Source: Blasia pusilla (taxonomy: Eukaryota; Marchantiophyta; Marchantiopsida; Blasiales). Taken from it: a DNA stretch of 64,000 nucleotides. Under the pieces are notes generated by a model. The model worked only from the letters and a program-made list of their open reading frames with translations, made no database searches and was not told the DNA's origin. Shown here piece by piece: positions 34,111 to 44,988 of this stretch. The stretch is from contig CM114273.1 in NCBI GenBank assembly GCA_050084515.1, positions 14,136,001 through 14,200,000 on the forward strand. Reading direction: 5' to 3'. Position 1 is the stretch's first letter. Each line of letters starts with the position of its first letter. The position numbers and the translations under genes are program-made.

Positions 34111-35102
34111 GATATTTTATCTTGCTTTTTTTATTTGCTCTCATCCGCTACTAAACCTTCCCTACAATTTTTAAGATCAAAAACCTGTTATATTTTAGAC
34201 ACAAACATACCCCTACCAAGATCCGAACTTCTAACCTAATAAGGTCACTAAATTGTAATGCTACCTAATAATTCTATAAGATTTTATGCAAAAAGGGACA
34301 CATGCTTGAACAAACCCAAATAACGATCAACTTTGGGGGCATACACTCATACTACTAGAAAGATATTTATACAATGCACGGATTTCAAAATCTCATTTCA
34401 AAACTCCCGGCTCTAAACCCTCAAATTATAAGGAAATGGCTAGCATCCAATTGCATATAGAGTCCTAATGAAGACTATTGCAACAGAGTGATTTTTTTTA
34501 TTCGATGCCTCATTACCTTCAATAGCTCAATGTGAAGAAAGATATAAACATTTGACCCATGCAAAAATTAAAAAAAGGCATCTAAAGGAGATGTTTAAAT
34601 TATTTTAAATTGGAAGGAGGTGACACATGTCAAAAGTGAATTAGCTTAAAATGATACGTCTTACAGAGGAGAAGTTCAAACTCTTCTCTTTATGTAATCC
34701 TTCCTTATTTTTGACAATGCATCTCAATAACCTTACAACGTGTACAAGTTTTGATGTTGATACATCAAGCGAAAGTTATTGGGGATCATTCATCTCGTTG
34801 TTCATTCACATCTAACCAATCTTGTAAGTTTTTTTTTTATTATTAACCACAATTATAAAGTTGATGTGCGTATTAACTTGCTGTAATTTTGTTCATTCCG
34901 TTGTGCATTTTTTATTCTTTCTCTTCTTGAAATTTTATTACTTTTTTTATCCTCTCTTGATATTTGAAAATTTGATAGATATTGAATTTCCAGACTAGTT
35001 GAATGCCGACCACCCGACGTAGCTTTCCCCTTGGCCGGCTAATTGTCCGGCAAGGGGAAACCGCAATTATCCAAAAATCGAAAACCTTTATTGTTTCCAC
35101 AA
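34111..35102. other. AT-rich stretch without recognisable gene
   Basis: No open frame of note, RNA gene or clear repeat was seen in this AT-rich DNA. Confidence 0.4.
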
Positions 35103-35515
35103 TCTATATTATTATGGGAGAGTGCCTTCTGGATTTGCAAACACGATTTTGTTTGACAAGTGGCAATTGGGCAGCAAGAAAATATTTCATATGCTACAGG
35201 CAACAAGAAAAAAATTGAACTTATGTGCAACATCATTAATCTCTTCCCTTCATGAGTTATATATTAGCTCTTCAAACATTTTTTATTTCCCTTTTATTGC
35301 ACGGTACCTTATCTATATTATTATGGGAGAGTGTGCTCTTGGCATGCTAACATCTTTCCACTTGACATGTGACAATTGAACAGCGATAAAATGTTTCACA
35401 TATTACGGACAACAACAAACAAATTTGAATTTATATGCATAATTATTAAAAAAAAATTTATCATCTATATACTAATTCTTCAAACACTCTTTTATTTAAG
35501 TGACACTTACTAAGT
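35103..35515 (+). mobile_element. Two tandem mini-Helitrons
   Basis: Unit 1 (35103-35311) and unit 2 (35312 to about 35512) each begin TCTATATTATTATGGGAGAG directly after an A, as Helitrons do (5' TC, insertion between A and T). Both continue with GCATGC/GATTTGC, a CTTGACATGTGACAATTG-like block, TTCACATAT/TTCATATG and a TTCTTCAAACA block. Unit 1 ends in TTGCACGGTACCTTA. Unit 2 ends near AAGTGACACTTACTAA, a small hairpin followed by CTAA. They sit head to tail without a spacer. No protein is encoded. Confidence 0.68.
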
Positions 35516-35529
35516 AAAAGTGGGAACCG

Positions 35530-38150
35530 TAAAAAGTTAATAGGTGGAGGTGGTCGATTCCGGGTAAGCGCGGTTTAGAAGCGGGTGGTATGATTTCCTT
35601 TCCACAAATTTTTACGAATCAAAATTTTGGTGCTTACGGTGACAAACGCTAACAATAATGAATGCTGTCGGTATTGGGAATATCGTCCCTTTCCCCTTGG
35701 GCCTCGCCTTTCAGCCCGTCGGTCGTCTCAAGACTTTCCTTCAGGACCCTACTGTACTACTTCGTAGGACTTTCTATTCTGCCCGCCGTGTTATGGCCGG
35801 CTTTCCAGGAATGCATTACTCCCCCACTCCGCTTTCTGACGTTTCAACCTAAAGAAAGGCACTTCTGCACTGTATTCTGCATGGCGGGTGGGATGCTGAC
35901 CGGGCTCATTGCCCGTGAACCGGTCGGTCTTCCAAAGATACCGGGATACGATCCACCCGACGTGCTCCCCTCAGCTCACTGAGGCTGTCTCCGCTAACTT
36001 TACGGGAAGGTCCGGGAAATTTTCCCCATAAAACCGGTACTTTCCCGCTGTTCATAAAGGCAGGTGACGATTTTCAAAATTTTCTCAATGCCGGTCGGCT
36101 AAGTGACATAAAGGACCCCAAATTTTCAATAGCTTTGCAGCCGGTGATTCTTTCAGATATGGACACGAGAATTTGAGATTTCAGTCGGCGAGGTGAACAC
36201 GTAACCCCCGGCTCTCCCCGGACGCTGCTTTACGGGACTACCATTCGCGTTATCTGCCTTCACGTGGCACACTACCGATCCGAGGCTACCGGGCTCCAAC
36301 AGTCGGGAGATGCGACAGCGGACTAGAGTATACCGGCCGGCTGGCATTCCCGAGAAGGGAAGAAAAGTCGTCGGTCGAAAGAGTACTCGCTTTCTTTTGT
36401 TTTGACTATTAAAGTCATCGCGGGTGAAACTTCCCGATCACTGGAAATTGATGATCACGTTGACGGGAAAACGACCGGTTCGGCCAAAAGCTCTTCGGGG
36501 GAGACGCCGTAGAGAGTTGCCGGTGTGTGTCTCTCATGCCCCTGACTCCGATGAGCGCTGCGAAACGGCATGCACGTTAAAATGAGAACTCGACTCTTGG
36601 GGCCGAATGGGAAATACCGGGACCGAATCACCGAACACATAACCCGGGCAAAGCACAGAATCGCTTCTCCAGGAATCATCCAAGCATGCACGTCAGCTCG
36701 CTCCTCCATCCATCTGTACACCACACAGTGCTACTCACATGCGCGTAGCGCGATTCATTACTTGGCGTGGGCACGTCCTTTACCCTCGCTCTACATTACG
36801 TACAAGGTGCACAGGTTTTTATTGCCGGAGGACCTTCAGGGTTCCCGAGCCGTAATCCTGAAATTGAAATTACACGGGGTGTCAAGTGAGGGTTTTTTCG
36901 ATTTGTCACAGTGACGACTGTCGCCGCATTAGCGACCGCCTGTGAATCGTAGAGATATTTGCACACTCGCCCATGTTTTGAATAGAGCATTGCAGTTTTG
37001 AATCTCCCATGATTCCTTCCGAACCTTCCCTCGTCTCTTGGTTTGTAGCCCGCCTGTGAAAGTTGTGATAAATAGGGTGACGTACAAATGCTCTGGAAAA
37101 AGGACACGTGCTGCGGCCAGATTAGTTGCCCATACAGGTAACCAGGTAATATTCAAAAAGCACTCTTGCTCTTGCATCAGTTGCATGTCTTTTCCTTATC
37201 CAAAATCGCCAACGCTAAACACGTTTACATGTATGCCAGATAGATCGGAATCTCCTCTTCGCCGCCTGTGCACGATGTGAATGCACGTTCCACCGAGAGG
37301 GCTATACCTCAAGACACTCTTGGCGAAGTACAGTTCATGGACACTGGGCTTATGTGAAAACCGCAAATTTGTGAATCTGTGCGGCTTCCGGCTTCGCGAG
37401 ATCACGATGAAGTCGAGAAGTTTTGCACTTTAATTTCAACTTACACCAGCCCACAATGCCCCCACACTTCTTCCCCCACGTGTCGCCTTTCAGTATGTCC
37501 AATGTTAGTTAAATGAAAGAACGAACCTCTTGGATCCTTCGAGGCTTCGAAGATGCATGACGGGCGAATATCGGGACTCTACATGAACAAGAAATAGGGC
37601 CATTTCAAATGAGAGGCCCACCGTGAGAGGCCGGCCATTCGTTCCTTCGCGTAATCCTTTGCTTATCTCAATCGAGAGCGCTCAGTGTGGTGCCGTGTTA
37701 TGTATGGAGTTGGTAGCCTTAATCAAATTAGTAGAATATCTCGTGAGAACAAAGATTTCAAAAAACATTTCTTGCCAGCGTTCATTTTTTTCCCCGGCTG
37801 GCATGTGTCAGACTCCTGAAAGAATTTATATCCTCTTATACGTAGAATAGATTCTATAAAGAATCGAAGAGGAAGGGACTCGGACCCTGCTTTAGTTAGA
37901 CCCTACGAACATACCTAGATTTTTATTTTCCTCTCATCCAGATTACGCACACGTGTTCACTACTTTGTCTCCCAACCAATGAGAATTTCCGATTGATTAA
38001 AAAGTTGTCTACGAAAACCGACTGGAATTCGAGCAGGTCCTTTGTATTTCGTATCTCAAAATCTGTTTAAAATCCGTAATTACCGTTTCCGATTGGACAT
38101 TCCCGGCGAAAAAACTTCCCGAACCCTACTCCCAACCCCCTCAGAGGACC
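35530..38150. other. No recognisable gene, GC-moderate
   Basis: This is CpG-retaining DNA with repeated CCGGTCGG/CGACCGGT-like words and short open frames on both strands (the longest is 114 codons at 36570-36914). None shows a protein family motif. Composition differs from the surrounding AT-rich transposons and resembles the 10-18 kb stretch. It could hold regulatory or single-copy DNA. Confidence 0.4.
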
Positions 38151-41100
38151 CCAGAATGAAGATGCACTTCGATAAAAACGAGTGATGGAAAACCCCAGTA
38201 CAAAAAGGGGACTCAAAGAGTCAAAAAAGAGGGGACTCAAAGAGTCAAAACCTGAAACTCACCAACAGCAGAGACAATATCAAGCAACAACAAGAGAGCT
38301 ATGACTACTACTAAGTGGGCCTCTAGCGCCGGCGTCTCCCACGGCTGAGCCCGCCGCAAAATCCCATTAGCCTGGGCACGCTGCAACGCTATGGAGACCA
38401 GCGCCTACAATCTGAGAATCGCAGTAGCTAAGGACAACCCATTTCTTGAGTGGAGATGATGGGCGCGTCCGTGAACGAAGTCGAACCTCTCCCCCATAGC
38501 CCCATACATCTCTATGGCGGGGATGAAGATGTGTCCCTTGTGTAGTCGACTCTAGATATGTGTCTTCTTCACCGCCGCCGCTCCTTGTAGCATTCGCCCT
38601 TGGGCCACCACTTGGGCTCGTGACCGCCTCCCGCGTAGGATCTGTGACTACCACGTCCGCCACAACCACCTCGGCCTCACGTGTCATGTAGAGATCGGCA
38701 CGAATGAGGGAATCCCGCATGGAGTAGTGCCTCTCTCTCTGCACATGGAAGCCACTCTCCCAAGCACATCTGAACATGATATCCCGACTTTGCATCGTGA
38801 GTGGCTATCCTCTCACCCCAATCGGACAGCGTGCCAAATGCACACCAAGTGGATCAGGCTCGGCAACACTCGCGGTGTGTCGAACCAACCACCGATGGTT
38901 GGGGAGGCCCAAAGCGGAACCGCATCGCTGTGGTATAGGTAAGTGGTGCGTCACGGAAAGCTTGGAGAAGGCGCGCCCTACCCATGAGCCTGCCCCTTTC
39001 CGAGCAAGAGCGAACACGGGCCCTAACCTCCATGGGGATATTCCGTCGGACATAGTGCCTCTAAAAACTGCCTCAAAGTGGGCTTCCATCAAGGAAGATT
39101 GGAGCCAGTGACCGACCGGAGGTAACTAAGGAGGAGAAAGTGGGGAGAACGACTCGGCCTCAACTCGAAGGGAATCTCTACAAGCCGTGAGTGAAGACTG
39201 AAGTGGGAAAGAGCCATCCTCGACTGGGAGACGTAGTGTAGAAGGAGCGGTCTATCTCTAACCAAAAATCGGGAGCAAAGGAGGGTGCCACTGTGGCCCA
39301 ACTCCTAAAAAAGCGGAGGGCGCCACTAACTCGGTCGAGAGAAGACCTACTCCACCAAAAGAAATCGGCCAAGAGGCCTGTCTCAAGCTAACTCCCCATG
39401 GGGCACTCTAAGGAGCCGGGTGCTAGAAGATCCCCAAAACACTGCATGAGCTTCCTATCAAAGGATCTATATAGGGAAGAAAGGTGACTAGATGTCCGCA
39501 TACAGGTTCTAGTGAGGTAACCAGGTCTACGAGCAAAACAAGAAGAGAGAATGCCGAAGGCGACTTGAGGGTCACCAATCCTCGTAAGATCATCAACGTG
39601 GAGAAGATCTCGGTAAGAGCGCGCCACTTAAGGCTTCGATACAAAGTCTGGCTCCCGGCGGGACTCCCAAGACTCAAAGCCCCCCGACAGTCGCAAGAAG
39701 CCGTCGGGTAAATGTAGATCATCACGTAGGCCTGATGGAGACCAAGCCTTGCACTTCCCCACCTTCACCGCCCAGGGCCGACACGTGCCAACTGTCTTTG
39801 AAAAGTGCTCGAATGCGGGGACAACCAGATCTCGGGACCAACAATATGAGTATCATCCGCCATCGAAGGGAACATGCAACCCGGGAAAGCCTCCACCGTA
39901 GAAAGAACCGCTCGGTAATGAGCCACAAGAAACAACGCGCCACCTAGAGGGTCACCCCGACGAGTCCCGTGTGAGACTCCAAGACCGTGACCTCCTCCTC
40001 GAATCGACCATGGTGGAAATAGAGGGCCGAAGGGGCCCCATAGAAAGCTGGACAAAGGGAATGAGGCTCGCCATGGGGCCACCCGCGTCCCTCAACTCTG
40101 TGAATATAGTAGCCCGAGATCTTGAGTTGAAGGCGTTCTCCACGTCCACTTGGAGAACCATCCACTCTGGATGTACATCTAGACAAACCCTCAAACCTAA
40201 GGCAACCGTCTCACATCCGGTGGCGTGGCAACTCCAAACGATGCGGACTCGGATGTGGATGGAAAGCCTCACGGAATTGCAAAGCGAGAGTACGACTCAC
40301 CAACCGCAAGAGCACCTCACCTATGGCAATCGGACGGATACCACCACCCTCCTTCGACAACGCCAAAAGTCGCCCCGCCCCTAATACTTGGGCCATTGCT
40401 GTTGGCACTCTCCCCTGAGCTAGGTGAGAGGCAACCTGAAGCAACTCGGAGAAGCCGCTAGCGGTGTCCTCGGAAGGAAAGAAATCACAAAGGTGTTCGT
40501 ACATCATACCAGACAAACCTCCGGCCGCAATCCTCGGAGAACGTCCGAGTGCCCGTGCAAAGAGGGACGGGTCAAGGCATATAGCCGTGTCAGGATGGAA
40601 GTCACGTGCAAAAGCTGGAATGTCAACCGCTGGACGAGGATGTAGCCTCCGGAGGGCATCGATGGTAACAGCTGAAGAAGGAGCCATGTCCATCGGGCGA
40701 AGAGCACGTGCAGCTCGCGAGTACTCACAGGCTCGCCCCAGTGTCCTACATCGTCGCAACCTGGCTGCTCCAGGATCGTCCGCCGGGAAACCAGGTGAAC
40801 TACTACCTCTGGCGAATGCCACAAACTCACTCTGCAGAGACTCCCAATCACCTCCTCGAAAGCGTCTCAGACGTGCTATAACCTCTCTATGACCGGCCTT
40901 CCCTCCCCGAGTGTAACGAAGACACCATCGTGGAAGGAGAAGTAGTAGGTACCAAGAGAGCTCATCCATAGGATCAAGAGCGATCCTAGCAAGGGGAAGG
41001 AGGAATGCGTGGCGGAGGTCGTCCCGAATAGCATGGGGGATCCTATGAAACAACCTCGGGCAGGGAAAACAGGTCTCGAAGAGACCTATAATCTTGCTAC

Positions 41101-41770
41101 GATGGGACCTCAACCACTCCCATGCCTCAAGAGGGGCGATGATGCGGGAAGCAGGAGAGCATCCATGGTCGACAGGAGGGACCACCCATCCAAATCTATC
41201 AAAGTCGGGATGTTTAGCCGCTAAGTGGTTCCGAATTCTGAACAAGTGAAAATTCGGGACAACATGGGCATTTAGTATCCCAACTAGGCGACCCACGGGT
41301 CCCCCACACGGGAGCCGATGCGGGTCGAGGCATGGATGCAACTCACCAAGAAGAGGACATGGCCCCCTCCAATAAAATCGTCGACAATCCCCGTTCAATA
41401 CGGTCCTATCATCCCCATTCGAACGAGCGGTCCTGGCAAACAACTCTCTTCCCGTCCACGGTAATGCTCCCTCAAACATAAACTCTCACCTACCGACATC
41501 ACCTAGGACTTCTAGTCCCAACCCCCTCCCAAAAATAAACTCATGAATACGTAGAAATGCTAAGAGTGTGAAAAGATCATGGGCCCTTCGAGATAAAATA
41601 GATGAGAAGAAAAGTGTATGTACGGGAGGGGTAACAAATACAAACGTTAATCGAACCAAAATGAGAAGCACATACGACAAATACGACAAACAAGAAAGGA
41701 CTTGGGAAAGGAGGGGAAGGGTGGGTGAATAAAGGACGTTACCTTGGGAAATTTCTCCAAATGACAATAA
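38150..41770 (-). mobile_element. Non-LTR retrotransposon copy 2 (GC-rich subfamily)
   Basis: This is the same domain plan as copy 1 but diverged at the nucleotide level and clearly GC-richer. An open frame of 422 codons at 41479-40211 carries CEYSRAARALRPMD, LSGMMYEHLCDF and the finger block LLALSKEGGGIRPIAIGEVL. After a frameshift near 40235, motif A reads MVLQVDVENAFNSRSR (Asp intact). After another, motif B is GTRRGDPLGGALF and motif C SMADDTHIVGP at about 39865. The C-terminal part is broken into short frames (GDPQVAFGILSSCFARRPGY near 39560; DPLGVHLARC near 38850). ADLYMTREAEVVVADVVVTD near 38680 keeps the Asp-x12-Asp endonuclease motif. At the 3' end a 20-base unit starting GGGGACTCAAAGAG is directly repeated (38208-38251). 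Confidence 0.83.
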
Positions 41771-42780
41771 GCAAAACCCTAATATTCACATTTGGAACCC
41801 TAATATGAACCGAATTCTAAAAAGATGAATAAAAATAAAAATATTTCACGCCATGCAGCAAGGTCCGGATCAAAACGAAGCTCTCGTCACGCTCTCCGTT
41901 TCGACATGTAGCACGTCTCTTTTCGTCCCCTACGCCCTCCGTCCTTCCTCCCGCCGTCCCCGTCCATGCCTCCCGCCGTCCCAGCCCAAAATCGCATCAG
42001 AATCAATCTCTCGCGTCCTCTCGAGAACGGACCCTGGGCGAGGTGGACTCGCCGGCTCAGACCGAACAGATGGAACAGTCCGCAAAGTAATATACCGGAC
42101 GTTGATAATCCATGCATAGAACCAGACTGGTTTATTTAGTGTTCAGGTAAGTAAGTATAAACCAGTCTACTACGGTAGGAGGAGTGACGTCTGTAGTAGG
42201 GACTCCGTAGCGTATCATCGTAATGCCCGATTTGGAGAGAGGACAATAGCATAGTTAGGAGCGGGGCCGGGAAAGGCGGTCCTCTGTATAGAGGGCACGT
42301 TGCGGAGTCAGATTAGTGGCGGCATGCATGGCACTGAGAAATACGGAATCGAAAAAGTCGAATGTGGGCCCCACTCAACATCTCTTCGCTCTCCTACACC
42401 TCGGCGTCCCTAATACTCCCGGGGCTGTACGCACGGGAACAGGAATCTCACGTATCCGAGAGACTCACAGGCGACGCCTCCAAAGCGACGCCCACTGATA
42501 GCTATCAACGGGTACTAGTACAATCGAACCAATGAAATGCGCACAAGTGAAAGCGATGGCCCAGCGACCGAAACCTTATCGGCTAGTGCGGGTATTCTTT
42601 GTATAGCCGGACCGTGAAATTTAAGAAATTTATAAAGTTGTTGGGCTAGCCCGTAAGATTTAATAAGATTTAGAAATTTGTGATCCGTAAGAGATATTCG
42701 AAATCTAAAATTGTTTTTAATGTAGAAAATTCCTTGAAAAAAATTTCATTATTTTTTATTTTTTATTATTATTAAATTAC
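41771..42780. other. No recognisable gene
   Basis: This is the flank between retrotransposon copies 2 and 3. Short frames only; no motifs were recognised. Confidence 0.4.
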
Positions 42781-43684
42781 TAGATCTCCCGACCATCTAC
42801 GGGATGTAGAAGATCCATTTCATTTAAAAAGAAACTTCTAATAATATAAAAAAAAATCAATAACATCCAGAAAAGGAAAGGAGTCAAGAAATGAAAGCCG
42901 AAATATGTAGCAATCAAACACCACAATTAACTCAATGAGTTATATGATTAATAACTTGAAACAAATTTGGAAAGAAGACTAGCGGTTGGATAGATGTGAA
43001 TGAACGAAAAGATGAGTGACCCCAAACCATGTCGGCTCAACTTATCACACCAAAGCCAAAGCTTATACACGTTCTAAGACCATTGAGATACATTCCTGAA
43101 AAGAAACAGTGACTAGGGGGGATCAGGTTTATGATAAGGGGAAAAGTGATGATTCTCGAATCTCAAGGGAGTGATGAGCACATGTTTTCAAGAAAGTATC
43201 AAAAAACACATATAAGTGCCCAAATACGCCTACTGCAAAAGAAATAAATCCATCAATATCATGTCTCACTACATAACTTAACTCCTTGATTGTTGTTGTT
43301 GCTTTGCCTATAGAAGTTAGAACCTTTAGTATGTGTATCCTAACACACAAATTGTAAATGTGTTAGATCAGCAATCACCACATCATCCAATAGACACAAG
43401 GCACCTCGAGACATAATAAGATCAACTCTTTGAAGAGAGGTTGCTTGTGTAGTAGAAGGTAAGACATATAGTTGATCTTGCCCAACATTGAACCCTACGG
43501 TACAAGCCACAGATGCTATCTCCTTCCTAGTCAATCATAGGTCAACGTTCGATCAAAATCATTATCCACCATGAATACATCCGAGAATATGGATACCGTT
43601 AACATCAATACGCTCCCCACACGATTTGGCATACTTAGTAGAGAAGGATGAGGACGTCCAAGGCATAACCATAGAGCATGAGTG

Positions 43685-44549
43685 CAGAAAAATGAACAAG
43701 TTTGTTCAAAAACTAGATATGGACAGATAAGTCTGGACATGTTCTCGACAAAGTTGTTGAGAAACGGACTTGTCCGCAAACAACCCAAGAGGTCCCTTGC
43801 GTGGGTTTTTATGATACCCCAATGGCCTGTGGGCTTGGTAAACGGGAACAAGTGTGGGCTCAAATCATGGGAGGTGGGTAAAAATTGGCCCGCATGTAGC
43901 TCGTGTATAGCCCACATTGGCCCGCACAAGCTTGCACATACTGGGCTATGGCCCACGCAGGGCCCGTAAGTAGGCCTACAAGGCGAGATCGAGTGCTCAC
44001 AAGGCCCGCTTAGGGCGCGCTCTTGTCCATGCTAGAGCGTGCCATGCTGGCCTAGTCGTAGGCCTTATACGGGCCAATATGAACTTAGAGTAGGCCGATA
44101 CGGGTTCTAAAATGGGTGACGGGTTCTTAGACTAGGTGCGCACTAGCCGAGCTCAGGTCTACGTTGCGAGGGCGGGGCGGACTCAAGTGCAGGCCACGAG
44201 TACCCACGCTCACGTAGATATAAGTCCGTGGGTATGGACATATCTGCGAGTTACATACTTTGTCTACGTGCGACCTCAGTCCATAAACATGGATTGCTAG
44301 AGGTGGGGCCCACAATGATAGCTAATGGCGGAAGGGAAGGCAAGGCAAGGTCAGGAGGGGAAATAAGGGGGGAGAAAGTGGAGATGAGAGGAGGAAGAAA
44401 CGTGAAAGCAGGGAGCACGAAGGAAAGTGGGGGGAAAGAGAAAGAAGAGGGGGATGGGGCCCACATGGAAAATTCCTTCAATTAGATGGACATAAATCCA
44501 TGGACCTGGCCGTGGTCACAAACTTCATCCACAAGCAACCTTTCCGTAG
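43685..44549. mobile_element. Insertion A in copy 3: GGCCC-rich repeat plus purine-rich block
   Basis: Copy 1 reads straight through the matching point (18860-18880), so this ~865 bp was inserted into copy 3. It carries, from the left: a TCTGGACATGTTCTCGACAAAG motif; the GAGAAACGGACTTGTCC block; a long GGCCC/GCCCGC tract; and a purine-rich block at 44285-44480 with GGGAGAAAGTGGAGATGAGAG. It ends with a second motif, GGACCTGGCCGTGGTCACAAAC. The motif at both ends runs in the same direction. No transposase is encoded, so the element is non-autonomous. No clear target duplication was confirmed. Confidence 0.65.
44285..44545 (+). repeat. Purine-rich dispersed repeat, copy 1
   Basis: It reads ACATGGATTG, AGAGGTGGGGCCCACA, GGAAGGGAAGGCAAGG, GGGGAGAAAGTGGAG, GAAAGAGAAAGAAGAGG and CCACATGGA, then CCTTCAATTAGATGGACATAAATCC. 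The same blocks recur in the same order at 63380-63625. Confidence 0.78.
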
Positions 44550-44988
44550 AGTTGTCAAGAATATACTGCATGGAAGACAAAATAGAAGAATAAGAGGATT
44601 TGTAATAAGCCATGTCCCTGCTTCTATACTTACTCATGAATGTTGAAGAGCTCAATAAATGTTAAAGGATGCTTGAGAGAGAAGTTTTGAGAATTTAACT
44701 TGGTGCAAATTCTTAGTGTCAAGCCCTTCTATAATCTATTGATTGAAATGGGGAAGAATTTCTAGTGTAGCAATACGACAAAGAGCCCAGGAAGATCTCA
44801 ATTTTTTTCAGAATAATAGATCACACTCCCCTACATGGGTCATATGATCCATCAAGTTAGATGCATCTCCTTGGAGAAACCTTAAAGCCATAATTGGGGC
44901 AACCAAAGCCTAAATCCCCAAAAAAGCTATTGGTGCTCATGCGACTATTGAGGAAAGCCCCACACCTCTAAAGCAAATAAGCAAGAGG

